Part shown: in pieces, positions 42,047 through 51,484 of the stretch
Position numbering within the stretch: position 1 is the first letter of the stretch
How the letters are laid out: every line of letters starts with the position of its first letter
Origin: Cedecea sp000277545
GTDB taxonomy: Bacteria; Pseudomonadota; Gammaproteobacteria; Enterobacterales; Enterobacteriaceae
Direction: 5' to 3' (one strand)
NCBI GenBank assembly: GCA_050847315.1
Contig: CP193791.1
Length of the DNA: 64,000 nucleotides
The notes under the pieces: model-generated
Told to the model about the DNA's origin: nothing
What the model saw: the letters and a program-made list of their open reading frames with translations, nothing else
Databases searched by the model: none
Position numbers and translations under genes: made by a program

Positions 42047-44056
42047 ATGATAAGCAAACAAAAAGCATTCAAATTCAGTATGCTGGCCGCCGCTGTGGGC
42101 TTCACCTCATCTGCATTTGCCTTTGATTCCCTCACCGTTTTTGGCGACAGCCTCAGCGATACCGGCAACAACGGGCGCTGGACCTGGAACAGCAGCCAGA
42201 ACAAGCTCTATGACGAGCAGCTCGCCGCACATTATGGCCTGACGCTGACGCCTTCCCGCGAAGGTGGGAGCAACTATGCCGCAGGCGGGGGCACCGCTGT
42301 GCCCGCGCTTAATCCGGCCGATAATACGCAAAGCCAGGTTCAGCGCTACCTGAGCCAGACCGGTGGGCGGGCGGATGGCAACGGCTTATATATTCACTGG
42401 ATCGGTGGCAACGATCTTGCCGCGGCCGCCACTCAGCCTGCGCTGGCTCAGGGGATAGCGGCCAACAGCGCGGCCAACGCCGCCGCTCAGGTGGGGGCCT
42501 TGCTTGATGCGGGCGCCGGGCTGGTGGGGGCCTTGCTTGATGCGGGCGCCGGGCTGGTGGTGGTGCCGAACGTTCCGAATATCGGGGCCACGCCAACGCT
42601 AATGGAACTGGTACTCAGCGCCGGGCTTGGGGCGGCGGCCACGCCTGCGATTCAGGCTGCCTATGCGTCTTTGGATGCGGCACAAACGCCTGACCTGGCG
42701 AGTCGTCAGCAGGCGATTCATCAGGCGCTGCAGGCGGCGGCTTCCGTTGTCAGTGCCAATCCGCTCGTTCAGCAAGGGGTAGCCGCGCAGCTGATAGCCG
42801 CCTACGATCGGGCCGTGCAGCAGGCCGCTTTGCTTACCACGTTCTACAACAGCGCCGAAGATCAGGCCCTGCTGCAGCATGGGGGGAATATCGCCCGGGC
42901 GGATATCAACGGTGTCTTCCAGGAGATTCTGGCTAATCCTGAGGCCTTCGGTCTGACAAACACCGCCGGGATGGCCTGCCCGCCGGGCGTGGCGGCGACC
43001 GACTGCACCAGCTCCACGCCGGGATTTAACGCCGCGCAGGATTATCTGTTTGCCGATCATTTCCACCCGAGCCCGCAGGTTCACAGCATCATTGCCCAGT
43101 ACATTGAGTCGATTATCGTCGCGCCCGTCCAGGTCACTCGCCTGAACCAGGGCACGCAGGCGATGGTGCGCGGCAGCCGGGCAACGCTCGACAGCCGCTA
43201 TCAGCAGTTGCGACAGGGCGATAACGCCACAGGTTCACTGGGCGTGTTTGGCGGCTACAGCGGCGGGTATCAGCGGTACAGCGGCAATAGCGAAACCGGC
43301 GACGGCAAAGGTAACACCAATAACCTGACGGTCGGTCTCGACTATCAGCTGAACGAAAACGTGGTGCTGGGCGGGCTGATCGCCGGTTCGCTGGACAATC
43401 AGCGCCCGGACGACGACTACCGCTACGATACCCGAGGTTTTCAGGCGGCGCTCTTTGGCCAGCTTCGCGCGGGCCAGGCCTGGCTGAACGGGGACGTGCA
43501 TTATCTCTCTGCCGACTTCACCAATATTCAGCGCGATATCACCCTGGGGCAGCTTACCCGCACGGAAAAAGGCGACACCGACGGCAGGCTGTATGGCGCG
43601 CGATTGACGGCTGGCTACGATATCCCCGTCACGGCCTGGCTAACCACGGGGCCGGTGCTGCAGTACGCCTGGGATTACAGCCACGTAAACGGCTACAGCG
43701 AAAACGGCAGCAGCAGCACGGCTATGCGCTTTGGCGACCAGAACGGCCATTCGCAAATCGGCAGCGCGGGCTGGCGCGTGGACACGAAGCTGGGCGTCAT
43801 TAATCCCTGGGCGCAGGCAAGCTATCGCCATCAGTTCGGCGATGACAGTTATCGGGCGAACGGCGGCCTAAAATCCACGGCGCTGACCTTCAGCCGCAGC
43901 GGTGAACCGCTGGATAAAAACTGGGCCGATATCGCCATCGGGGCAGATATGCCGCTTTCGAATACCGTGTCCGCATTCGCGGCGGTGGCACAAACGGCAG
44001 GCTTAAGCGACGGGAACCAGACCAGCTACAACGTGGGGATCAGCGCGAAGTTCTAA
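42047..44056 (+). CDS. GDSL autotransporter esterase, ApeE-like
   Basis: A 669-residue outer-membrane esterase. After a signal peptide (residues about 1-25, ending AFAF) comes a GDSL lipase passenger (about 26-390) with the nucleophile motif FGDSLSDTGN, the Asn block GGNDLAAAA and the Asp-His pair in ADHFHPSPQVH. A C-terminal autotransporter beta-barrel (about 410-669) ends in Phe (ISAKF). It resembles Salmonella ApeE and Pseudomonas EstA. The passenger contains an exact in-frame tandem duplication of 33 bases (42491-42556). The ATG at 42047 follows AAGGAAG. In E. coli there is no such gene between moeA and iaaA. Confidence 0.92.
   Translation: MISKQKAFKFSMLAAAVGFTSSAFAFDSLTVFGDSLSDTGNNGRWTWNSSQNKLYDEQLAAHYGLTLTPSREGGSNYAAGGGTAVPALNPADNTQSQVQRYLSQTGGRADGNGLYIHWIGGNDLAAAATQPALAQGIAANSAANAAAQVGALLDAGAGLVGALLDAGAGLVVVPNVPNIGATPTLMELVLSAGLGAAATPAIQAAYASLDAAQTPDLASRQQAIHQALQAAASVVSANPLVQQGVAAQLIAAYDRAVQQAALLTTFYNSAEDQALLQHGGNIARADINGVFQEILANPEAFGLTNTAGMACPPGVAATDCTSSTPGFNAAQDYLFADHFHPSPQVHSIIAQYIESIIVAPVQVTRLNQGTQAMVRGSRATLDSRYQQLRQGDNATGSLGVFGGYSGGYQRYSGNSETGDGKGNTNNLTVGLDYQLNENVVLGGLIAGSLDNQRPDDDYRYDTRGFQAALFGQLRAGQAWLNGDVHYLSADFTNIQRDITLGQLTRTEKGDTDGRLYGARLTAGYDIPVTAWLTTGPVLQYAWDYSHVNGYSENGSSSTAMRFGDQNGHSQIGSAGWRVDTKLGVINPWAQASYRHQFGDDSYRANGGLKSTALTFSRSGEPLDKNWADIAIGADMPLSNTVSAFAAVAQTAGLSDGNQTSYNVGISAKF
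42491..42556 (+). repeat. Exact 33-bp tandem duplication inside the esterase gene
   Basis: 42491-42523 and 42524-42556 are identical and encode VGALLDAGAGL twice, in frame. This lies just before VVVPNVPNIGATP of the catalytic domain. Confidence 0.97.
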
Positions 44057-44074
44057 GATTTTGTTATTACCAAA

Positions 44075-44113
44075 GAAATAGCGGCTTTGGTTTGATTGGC
44101 CGCTATTTCTCCT
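44075..44113 (+). terminator. Terminator after the autotransporter esterase
   Basis: GAAATAGCGGC (44075-44085) and GCCGCTATTTC (44099-44109) form a perfect 11-bp stem, followed by a short pyrimidine tract. Confidence 0.75.
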
Positions 44114-44270
44114 TCCCGCCAGGGCGGCAAAAGGCTCATAGAGTAAAGTCAATTTTCTTTACAACACTTTTACGTCTTTCTATATTCAAAAATCGTATCA
44201 ATGTTTGGCAACGATTCTGATATTTATAGAAAAAACGCTGCCGGATATCACTTTCTACAGGCAATGCCGA

Positions 44271-45224
44271 ATGACCAAAGCCGTTATCGCTATTCATGGC
44301 GGGGCCGGAGCCCTGACCCGCGCCCACCTGACGCCGGAAAAAGAGCTGCAGTTTATTAGCGCACTCTCCGACATTGTTGAAGCCGGGCAGCAGATCCTTG
44401 AACGCGGCGGCAGCGCGCTGTACGCGGTGACCGAGGCGGTGCGCCTGCTCGAAGAATGCCCGCTGTTCAACGCCGGGATAGGATCTGTGTTCACCAGTGA
44501 AGGTACACATGAGCTGGACGCCTGCGTGATGGATGGCAACAGCCTGAATGCCGGGGCGGTGGCGGGCGTGAGCCATATTCGCAACCCGATCCTGGCGGCA
44601 AGATTAGTGCTGGAAAACAGCCCGCACGTGCTGATGATTGGCGAAGGGGCGGAGCGTTTTGCCGCGCAGAATGGGCTTGAGCCGGTCGAAGCCACGCTCT
44701 TTTCGACCGAAGAACGCTATCAGCAGCTGCTGCGCGCCCGTGAAAGTCAACAGACTCTGCTGGATCATGACGGGGCTGAGCCGATTGATGCCGATAAAAA
44801 ATTTGGCACGGTAGGCGCAGTGGCGCTGGATAAACTGGGGAATCTGGCGGCGGCAACGTCCACCGGCGGAATGACCAATAAACTGCCGGGGCGGGTAGGG
44901 GATTCTCCCTTAGTCGGCGCGGGCTGCTATGCCAACAACGCCAACGTGGCCGTGTCCTGCACCGGCACGGGCGAAGTTTTTATCCGCACGCTGGCGGCCT
45001 ACGATATTGCGGCCCTGATGGAGTATGCCGGACTAAGTCTGCAGCAGGCCGTTGACCGCGTGGTGATGGAGAAACTGCCCGCGCTGGGCGGCAGCGGCGG
45101 CATGATTGCCATCGACAATCAGGGGAACGTCGCGCTGCCGTTTAACAGCGAAGGAATGTACCGTGGCTTTGGCTTTGTCGGCGATGCCCCGAACGTAGGA
45201 ATTTATCGTGACCAGGAGAGTTAA
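44271..45224 (+). CDS. iaaA: Isoaspartyl peptidase / L-asparaginase
   Basis: An Ntn-hydrolase that autocleaves to alpha and beta subunits and removes isoaspartyl residues from dipeptides. The 317-residue protein has the cleavage site and nucleophile Thr180 in FGTVGAVALD, and TSTGGMTNKLPGRVGDSPL downstream. The ATG at 44271 matches the E. coli start. The stop overlaps the start of gsiA by one base, as in the E. coli iaaA-gsiABCD operon, so isoaspartyl peptide breakdown and glutathione import are co-expressed. Confidence 0.97.
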   Translation: MTKAVIAIHGGAGALTRAHLTPEKELQFISALSDIVEAGQQILERGGSALYAVTEAVRLLEECPLFNAGIGSVFTSEGTHELDACVMDGNSLNAGAVAGVSHIRNPILAARLVLENSPHVLMIGEGAERFAAQNGLEPVEATLFSTEERYQQLLRARESQQTLLDHDGAEPIDADKKFGTVGAVALDKLGNLAAATSTGGMTNKLPGRVGDSPLVGAGCYANNANVAVSCTGTGEVFIRTLAAYDIAALMEYAGLSLQQAVDRVVMEKLPALGGSGGMIAIDNQGNVALPFNSEGMYRGFGFVGDAPNVGIYRDQES

Positions 45225-47098
45225 TGCCGCACAGTCATGAGCTACCGGACGAGCAGGTGCTTGCCGTTAGCGACCTCAATATTCGCTTTCGCCAACAGCA
45301 GCAGGTTGCCGACGCGGTACGCCACCTGTCGTTGACCCTTAACCGGGGCGAAACGCTGGCTATCGTGGGCGAGTCTGGTTCCGGGAAGTCGGTTACGGCG
45401 ATGGCGCTGATGCGCCTGCTGGAGCAGGGCGGCGGGCAGGTTAGCTGCGACAAGCTGCTGCTGCGTCGGCGTAATAAAGAGGTGCTGAACCTGCCCGAGC
45501 TGAGCAACGCCCAGATGCGTCGCGTGCGCGGGGCGGATGTGGCCATGATTTTCCAGGAGCCGATGACCTCGCTTAATCCGGTGTTCACCGTGGGCGAACA
45601 AATCGCTGAGTCCATCCGTTTACATCAAAAGCTTGATGGACGTGCGGCGCTGGCGGAAGCAAAGCGCATGTTAGAACGCGTGCGTATTCCTGAAGCACAG
45701 GCCATCCTGAACCGCTATCCGCACCAGCTTTCCGGGGGGATGCGCCAGCGAGTGATGATTGCTATGGCGCTCTCCTGCCGCCCGGCCGTATTGATCGCCG
45801 ATGAGCCGACAACTGCCCTCGACGTGACTATTCAGGCACAAATCCTGCAGCTTATTCGCGTTCTGCAGGATGAAATGCAGATGGGCGTCATTTTTATCAC
45901 CCACGATATGGGCGTGGTGGCGGACATCGCCGACAGGGTGCTGGTGATGTACCGGGGGGAAGCGGTTGAAACCGGCACCGTGGAGCAAATATTCCAGAAC
46001 CCGCAGCACGCCTACACCCAGGCTTTGCTGGCTGCCGTACCAAGGCTTGGTGCCATGAACGGCAGCGATTTACCGCGCAAATTTCCGTTGATTGTCCCAG
46101 GCCAACCGAATCAGCAAGAGCCCGAAACCGAGCAGGATACGATTCCTCCCGGCGCGAAGCCGGTGCTTGAAGTTCGCGATCTGGTGACCCGCTTCCCGCT
46201 GCGTAGCGGAATATTCAACCGTGTGACGCGCCAGGTGCATGCCGTTGAAAAGGTGAGTTTTGATTTATTGCCCGGCGAAACGCTGGCGCTGGTGGGCGAG
46301 TCCGGCTGTGGTAAATCGACCACCGGGCGCTCGCTGCTGCGGCTGGTGGAAACCCAGGGCGGCACCATCACCTTTAACGGTCAGCGTATTGATAATTTGC
46401 CTAACGGCGAGCTGCAGCACGTTCGCAAAGACATTCAGTTTATTTTCCAGGATCCGTATGCCTCTCTGGATCCGCGCCAGACCGTCGGCTACTCCATTAT
46501 GGAGCCGCTGCTGGTGCACCAGGCGATGCCTAAAGAAGAGGCCCAGCAGCGCGTCGCCTGGCTGCTTGAGCGAGTCGGTTTACAGCCTGAGCACGCGTGG
46601 CGTTACCCGCATGAGTTCTCCGGCGGCCAGCGGCAGAGGGTTTGTATTGCCCGCGCGCTGGCGCTGAACCCGAAGGTGGTGATTGCCGACGAGTCCGTCT
46701 CGGCGCTGGATGTGTCGATTCGGGCGCAAATCGTTAACCTGCTGCTCGACCTGCAGCGCGAATTTGGCATCGCTTTTCTGTTTATTTCCCACGACATGGC
46801 CGTCGTGGAACGCATCAGCCATCGCGTGGCGGTCATGTATCTGGGCCAGATTGTTGAAATTGGCCCGCGCCGCGCCGTGTTTGAAAACCCGCAGCATCCG
46901 TACACCCGCAAACTTATGGCGGCGGTACCGGTGGCTGACCCAACCCGCAAGGGACGCAAGCCTGTTTTAGTGTCTGATGAGATCCCCAGCGCCACACGCA
47001 GCCTGGGGGATGAACCGCACGTAGCACCGCTGGTTGCGGTGGGGCCGGGGCATTTTGTCGCCCGCCACCCCATCGGCAGCAGTGAAAATCGCCTATAA
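45224..47098 (+). CDS. gsiA: Glutathione ABC transporter ATP-binding protein
   Basis: A 624-residue ATPase with two fused Opp-type ABC domains that powers glutathione import. Domain 1: Walker A GESGSGKS, signature LSGGMRQR, Walker B VLIADEPTTALD. Domain 2: Walker A GESGCGKST, signature FSGGQRQR, Walker B VVIADESVSALD. The length compares with 623 in E. coli. It overlaps iaaA by one base and precedes gsiB by 12 bases. Confidence 0.97.
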   Translation: MPHSHELPDEQVLAVSDLNIRFRQQQQVADAVRHLSLTLNRGETLAIVGESGSGKSVTAMALMRLLEQGGGQVSCDKLLLRRRNKEVLNLPELSNAQMRRVRGADVAMIFQEPMTSLNPVFTVGEQIAESIRLHQKLDGRAALAEAKRMLERVRIPEAQAILNRYPHQLSGGMRQRVMIAMALSCRPAVLIADEPTTALDVTIQAQILQLIRVLQDEMQMGVIFITHDMGVVADIADRVLVMYRGEAVETGTVEQIFQNPQHAYTQALLAAVPRLGAMNGSDLPRKFPLIVPGQPNQQEPETEQDTIPPGAKPVLEVRDLVTRFPLRSGIFNRVTRQVHAVEKVSFDLLPGETLALVGESGCGKSTTGRSLLRLVETQGGTITFNGQRIDNLPNGELQHVRKDIQFIFQDPYASLDPRQTVGYSIMEPLLVHQAMPKEEAQQRVAWLLERVGLQPEHAWRYPHEFSGGQRQRVCIARALALNPKVVIADESVSALDVSIRAQIVNLLLDLQREFGIAFLFISHDMAVVERISHRVAVMYLGQIVEIGPRRAVFENPQHPYTRKLMAAVPVADPTRKGRKPVLVSDEIPSATRSLGDEPHVAPLVAVGPGHFVARHPIGSSENRL

Positions 47099-47110
47099 AG
47101 GAAAACAATA

Positions 47111-48649
47111 ATGACAGCTAACACAACGCAAAAATGGCTGCTGGCGGCGGGACTTGCCTCCGCCGTTATCGCCACGCCCGCTTTCGCTGCTAAAGATGTC
47201 GTCGTAGCGGTGGCCTCAAACTTCACCACGCTCGACCCTTACGACGCGAATGACACACTGTCCCAGGCGGTGGCCAAATCGTTCTATCAGGGGCTGTTCG
47301 GGCTTGATAAAGACATGAAGCTGCAGAACGTGCTGGCAGAAAGCTACAAAGTGTCTGACGACGGCCTGGTGTACACCATCAAGCTGCGCACTGGCGTGAA
47401 GTTCCAGGACGGTACTGAATTCAATGCCGAGGCGGTAAAAGCGAACCTCGATCGCGCCAGCAACCCGGACAACCACCTCAAGCGCTACAACCTGTATAAA
47501 ACCATTGCCAAAACGGAGGTGGTCGATCCTTCCACGGTGAAAATCACCTTAAAAGAGCCGTTCTCGGCGTTCATCAATATTCTGGCCCACCCGGCGACGG
47601 CGATGATCTCCCCGGCTGCGCTGCAAAAATACGGCAAAGATATCGGCTTCCATCCGGTGGGTACCGGCCCGTATCAGCTGGATACCTGGAACCAGACCGA
47701 TTTTGTGAAGGTGAAGAAATTCGCCGGTTACTGGCAGCAAGGCCTGCCGAAGCTGGACAGCATTACCTGGCGCCCGGTCGTGGATAACAATACCCGTGCG
47801 GCGATGCTGCAAACCGGCGAGGCGCAGTTCGCGTTCCCGATCCCTTACGAGCAGGCGGGCGTGCTGGAGAAAAACAGCAAGCTTGAGCTGGTTGCCTCGC
47901 CGTCGATCATGCAGCGCTACATCAGCATGAACGTCACCCAAAAACCGTTTGATAACCCGAAAGTCCGCGAAGCCATCAACTATGCGATTAACCGCCAGGC
48001 GCTGGTGAAAGTGGCGTTCTCCGGCTTCGCTACGCCAGCAGAAGGCGTGGTGCCGCCGTCGCTTGCCTATGCCGAGAAATTCAAACCCTGGCCTTATGAC
48101 CCAGCCAAAGCCAAAGCGCTGCTGAAAGAAGCGGGCTTCCCGAACGGCTTTGAAACCACGCTTTGGTCCTCGCACAACCACAGTACCGCGCAGAAAGTGC
48201 TGCAGTTTACCCAGCAGCAGCTGGCGCAGGTGGGTATCAAGGTGAAAGTGACGGCGATGGACGCCGGGCAGCGTGCTGCCGAAGTGGAAGCAAAAGGGCA
48301 GAAAGAGAGCGGCGTGAGAATGTTCTACACCGGCTGGTCGGCGTCAACCGGCGAAGCTGACTGGGCGCTGTCGCCGCTGTTTGCTTCCCAGAACTGGCCA
48401 CCAACGCTGTTTAACACCGCGTTTTATAGCAATCCACAGGTGGACAAAGACCTGGCCGATGCGCTGAAAACTACTAAACCGGAAGAGAAGGCGAAGCTGT
48501 ACAAAGACGCGCAGGATACGATCTGGAAAGAGTCTCCGTGGGTGCCGCTGGTGGTGGAAAAACTGGTTTCTGCCCACAGCAAAAATCTCACCGGCTTCTA
48601 TGTGATGCCGGATACCGGGTTTAGTTTTGATAATGCGGATTTGAAGTAG
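47111..48649 (+). CDS. gsiB: Glutathione-binding periplasmic protein
   Basis: A 512-residue solute-binding protein (SBP family 5, DppA/OppA type) with a signal peptide of about 26 residues ending AFA. Family features include the early NFTTLDPYDANDTLSQ and VLAESYKVSDDGLVYTIKLR. It delivers glutathione to GsiCD. A REP-like repeat pair of about 107 bases separates it from gsiC and may lower downstream expression. Confidence 0.96.
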   Translation: MTANTTQKWLLAAGLASAVIATPAFAAKDVVVAVASNFTTLDPYDANDTLSQAVAKSFYQGLFGLDKDMKLQNVLAESYKVSDDGLVYTIKLRTGVKFQDGTEFNAEAVKANLDRASNPDNHLKRYNLYKTIAKTEVVDPSTVKITLKEPFSAFINILAHPATAMISPAALQKYGKDIGFHPVGTGPYQLDTWNQTDFVKVKKFAGYWQQGLPKLDSITWRPVVDNNTRAAMLQTGEAQFAFPIPYEQAGVLEKNSKLELVASPSIMQRYISMNVTQKPFDNPKVREAINYAINRQALVKVAFSGFATPAEGVVPPSLAYAEKFKPWPYDPAKAKALLKEAGFPNGFETTLWSSHNHSTAQKVLQFTQQQLAQVGIKVKVTAMDAGQRAAEVEAKGQKESGVRMFYTGWSASTGEADWALSPLFASQNWPPTLFNTAFYSNPQVDKDLADALKTTKPEEKAKLYKDAQDTIWKESPWVPLVVEKLVSAHSKNLTGFYVMPDTGFSFDNADLK

Positions 48650-48660
48650 CGTGATAATGA

Positions 48661-48767
48661 CCCTCACCCCGGCCCTCTCCCTAAAAGGGAGAGGGGGGAA
48701 AGCTAAGCCTGTTGGTGCCTTGTCTCTTGATTCCCTCTCCCCTCAGGGAGAGGGTTAGGGTGAGGGG
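48661..48767. repeat. REP-like inverted repeat pair between gsiB and gsiC
   Basis: Two inverted units, CCCTCACCCCGGCCCTCTCC (48661-48697 overall) and the reverse type ending GAGAGGGTTAGGGTGAGGGG (48733-48767 overall), each contain a CCCTCTCCC/GGGAGAGGG hairpin. The final GAGGGG lies six bases before the gsiC ATG and is its apparent ribosome site. Confidence 0.85.
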
Positions 48768-48772
48768 CTGCG

Positions 48773-49693
48773 ATGTTTAACTATTTCCTCAAACGCCTTT
48801 TGGGCCTTATCCCGACGCTGTTCATCGTGGCGGTGCTGGTATTCCTGTTCGTGCATCTGCTGCCCGGCGACCCGGCGCGGCTGATTGCCGGGCCGGAAGC
48901 GGATGCCACGGTCATCGAACTTGTTCGCAAACAGCTGGGATTGGATCAACCGCTGTGGCGGCAGTTCCTGCATTACATCACGCACGTCGTGCAGGGGGAC
49001 TTTGGCACCTCGCTGGTTTCGCGCCGCCCTGTGTCTGAAGAGATTGCCAGCCGCTTTATGCCCACGCTGTGGCTGACGCTGACCAGCATGGCATGGGCGA
49101 CGCTGTTTGGCCTGGTGACCGGCATTGTGGCCGCCGTCTGGCGCAACCGCTGGCCGGATCGCCTGAGCATGACGATTGCCGTGTCCGGCATTTCATTCCC
49201 GGCCTTCGCGCTGGGAATGCTGCTGATGCAGGTTTTCTCGGTTGAGCTGGGCTGGCTGCCCACGGTGGGGGCCGACAGCTGGCAGCACTACATTCTGCCG
49301 TCCATTACCCTTGGGGCGGCGGTGGCGGCGGTCATGGCGAGATTCACCCGCGCGTCGTTTGTGGATGTGCTGCACGAAGATTACATGCGTACCGCCAGGG
49401 CGAAAGGCGTGAGCGAAACGCTGATCGTGGTAAAACACGGCCTGCGTAACGCCATGATTCCGGTGATCACCATGATGGGGTTGCAGTTCGGCTTCCTGCT
49501 CGGTGGGTCTATTGTGGTGGAAAAAGTGTTTAACTGGCCGGGATTAGGGCGTCTGCTGGTGGATTCAGTGGAGATGCGTGATTACCCGGTTATTCAGGCC
49601 GAGGTTCTGCTGTTTTCGCTGGAGTTTATTGTGATCAACTTAGTGGTGGATCTGCTGTATGCCGCCATTAACCCGGCCATCAGGTACAAATAA
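48773..49693 (+). CDS. gsiC: Glutathione ABC transporter permease GsiC
   Basis: A 306-residue DppB-type permease with six hydrophobic segments. Family motifs are LPGDPARLIAGPEA near the N-terminus, the EAA-like loop YMRTARAKGVSETLIVVKHGLRNA, and VVEKVFNWPGLGRLLVDSV. It pairs with GsiD. Its ribosome site is supplied by the adjacent REP-like repeat. Length equals that of E. coli GsiC. Confidence 0.97.
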   Translation: MFNYFLKRLLGLIPTLFIVAVLVFLFVHLLPGDPARLIAGPEADATVIELVRKQLGLDQPLWRQFLHYITHVVQGDFGTSLVSRRPVSEEIASRFMPTLWLTLTSMAWATLFGLVTGIVAAVWRNRWPDRLSMTIAVSGISFPAFALGMLLMQVFSVELGWLPTVGADSWQHYILPSITLGAAVAAVMARFTRASFVDVLHEDYMRTARAKGVSETLIVVKHGLRNAMIPVITMMGLQFGFLLGGSIVVEKVFNWPGLGRLLVDSVEMRDYPVIQAEVLLFSLEFIVINLVVDLLYAAINPAIRYK

Positions 49694-49695
49694 GG

Positions 49696-50607
49696 ATGCG
49701 ACTTTTAAACTGGCGACGCCAGGCCATAGTCAACGCGATGCCCGTGGTACGTGCCGGGCAAATTCGTACCCCGTGGAGCGAGTTTCTGCGGCGTTTTCGC
49801 CAGCAGCCCGTGGCGATGACTGCCGGGCTGTTTGTGCTTTTGCTGATAGTTATTGCGCTCATAGCACCGTGGATTGCTCCCTTTGATGCGGAAAACTATT
49901 TCGATTACGACAGGCTGAACGACGGGCCGTCGATGCTGCACTGGTTTGGCGTTGATTCGCTCGGGCGGGATATTTTTAGTCGTGTGCTGGTCGGGGCGCA
50001 AATCTCGCTGGCCGCTGGCGTCTTTTCGGTGCTTATCGGCGCGCTAATCGGTACCTTCTTTGGCCTGCTGGCGGGCTATTACGAAGGGTGGTGGGACCGC
50101 ATTATCATGCGAATCTGCGACGTGCTGTTCGCTTTCCCCGGTATTTTGCTGGCAATTGCGGTGGTGGCGGTGATGGGCAGCGGCATGACCAATGTGATTA
50201 TTGCGGTGGCGATTTTCAGTATTCCGGCCTTTGCCCGCCTGGTGCGCGGCAACACGCTGGTGCTGAAACAGCAAACTTTTATTGAGTCTGCTCGTAGCAT
50301 TGGTGCCCCGGATGCGACTATCATCTGCCGGCATATTTTGCCGGGAACCGTTTCGTCGATTGTGGTGTATTTCACGATGCGCATCGGGACCTCGATTATT
50401 TCCGCCGCAAGTCTGTCATTTCTCGGCCTGGGGGCTCAGCCACCTACGCCGGAGTGGGGCGCTATGTTGAACGAGGCGAGGGCGGATATGGTGATTGCCC
50501 CGCATGTGGCTATTTTCCCGAGTCTTGCCATCTTTTTGACCGTGCTGGCGTTCAACTTGCTGGGGGATGGACTGCGGGACGCGCTGGATCCGAAAATTAA
50601 AGGCTAA
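49696..50607 (+). CDS. gsiD: Glutathione ABC transporter permease GsiD
   Basis: A 303-residue DppC-type permease, the partner of GsiC. The features are an N-terminal cytoplasmic stretch, HWFGVDSLGRDIFSRVLVGA, the EAA loop FIESARSIGAPDATIICRHILPG, and SFLGLGAQPPTPEWGAML. It starts two bases after the gsiC stop. It ends the iaaA-gsiABCD operon; no strong terminator was seen, and the next gene starts 36 bases later. Confidence 0.97.
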   Translation: MRLLNWRRQAIVNAMPVVRAGQIRTPWSEFLRRFRQQPVAMTAGLFVLLLIVIALIAPWIAPFDAENYFDYDRLNDGPSMLHWFGVDSLGRDIFSRVLVGAQISLAAGVFSVLIGALIGTFFGLLAGYYEGWWDRIIMRICDVLFAFPGILLAIAVVAVMGSGMTNVIIAVAIFSIPAFARLVRGNTLVLKQQTFIESARSIGAPDATIICRHILPGTVSSIVVYFTMRIGTSIISAASLSFLGLGAQPPTPEWGAMLNEARADMVIAPHVAIFPSLAIFLTVLAFNLLGDGLRDALDPKIKG

Positions 50608-50643
50608 GCTGAGGCAGTAGATTCGTTGCCCTGGAGTGAAGAA

Positions 50644-51384
50644 ATGAGAAAAATAACCGGGGCACTTCTGCTAAGCCCGTTGCTGATTGCCACTGCCTGC
50701 CCGGCGGCCAACTGGTCGCTTGGCGCGCAGGGGGGCCTGTATCAAACCCCTTACCAAACCCGGCACCAGCTTCGCTGGGCGCTGCCCTACGTCGGCTACG
50801 ACGGCAAAACCTGGTACCTCGACGGCACCGAAGCGGGCTATAACTTCATCAATACCGACACGCTGCTGCTGCGCGCTAAAGTCTATTACTACGATACCCT
50901 GTATCAGGCAGATACCGGGCAGACGCCCGCGCTGCGGGGGCTGAATAATCGCCATAGCACGATGATGGGCGGCATGACGATGCAATACACCACGCCGATA
51001 GGCGCGTTCAGCGCGACAATTGCGGGCGACACGCTGGGCGTCAGCAACGGCCTAACGGCGAATACGGCCTATATTGCAATGGCGCAGTGGGGCAATTTTA
51101 CGCTGGTGCCGGAAGCGGGAATGGACTTCTCGAATGCGCAAAACACGCGCTATTACTATGGCGTTTCAGAGAAAGAGTCGGCAAAAACAGGCCTTGCGGC
51201 ATGGCGGCCACAGGGCAGCATAGTGCCTTACGCGCAGCTGGCAATGAACTACGCCTGGACGCCGCTCTGGAACACCTGGGCGCAGTTCACCCAGCGTTTT
51301 TATCCGAGTACTATCAGCGACAGCCCAATGGTGAATAAAAATAACCTGCGGGAGTTAACGGTGGGGATGAGTTATACGTTTTAA
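50644..51384 (+). CDS. MipA/OmpV family outer-membrane protein
   Basis: A 246-residue protein with a signal peptide (about 1-20, ending CPA-A) and a beta-barrel of the MipA/OmpV type, ending in the C-terminal Phe (MSYTF). Typical segments are LPYVGYDGKTWYLDG, PEAGMDFSNAQNTRYYYGV and VPYAQLAMNYAWTP. MipA of E. coli is a scaffolding protein for murein enzymes; other members respond to envelope stress. The ATG at 50644 follows GGAGTGAA. In E. coli yliE/yliF occupy the gsiD-rimO interval, so this gene replaces them. Confidence 0.9.
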   Translation: MRKITGALLLSPLLIATACPAANWSLGAQGGLYQTPYQTRHQLRWALPYVGYDGKTWYLDGTEAGYNFINTDTLLLRAKVYYYDTLYQADTGQTPALRGLNNRHSTMMGGMTMQYTTPIGAFSATIAGDTLGVSNGLTANTAYIAMAQWGNFTLVPEAGMDFSNAQNTRYYYGVSEKESAKTGLAAWRPQGSIVPYAQLAMNYAWTPLWNTWAQFTQRFYPSTISDSPMVNKNNLRELTVGMSYTF

Positions 51385-51390
51385 GTATTT

Positions 51391-51480
51391 TCTCCCCTCA
51401 GCCCAAAGGGGCGAGAGAAAACAAGGAAAGAGGGGGGTATTATTCCCTCTCCCTTGTGGGGAGAGGGTTAGGGTGAGAGG
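51391..51480. repeat. REP-like inverted repeat pair between mipA-like gene and rimO
   Basis: Units TCTCCCCTCAGCCCAAAGGG (51391-51418 overall) and CCCTCTCCCTTGTGGGGAGA (51444-51480 overall) have the same consensus as the repeats at 33305 and 48661. They lie between convergent genes. Confidence 0.8.
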
Positions 51481-51484
51481 CAAA

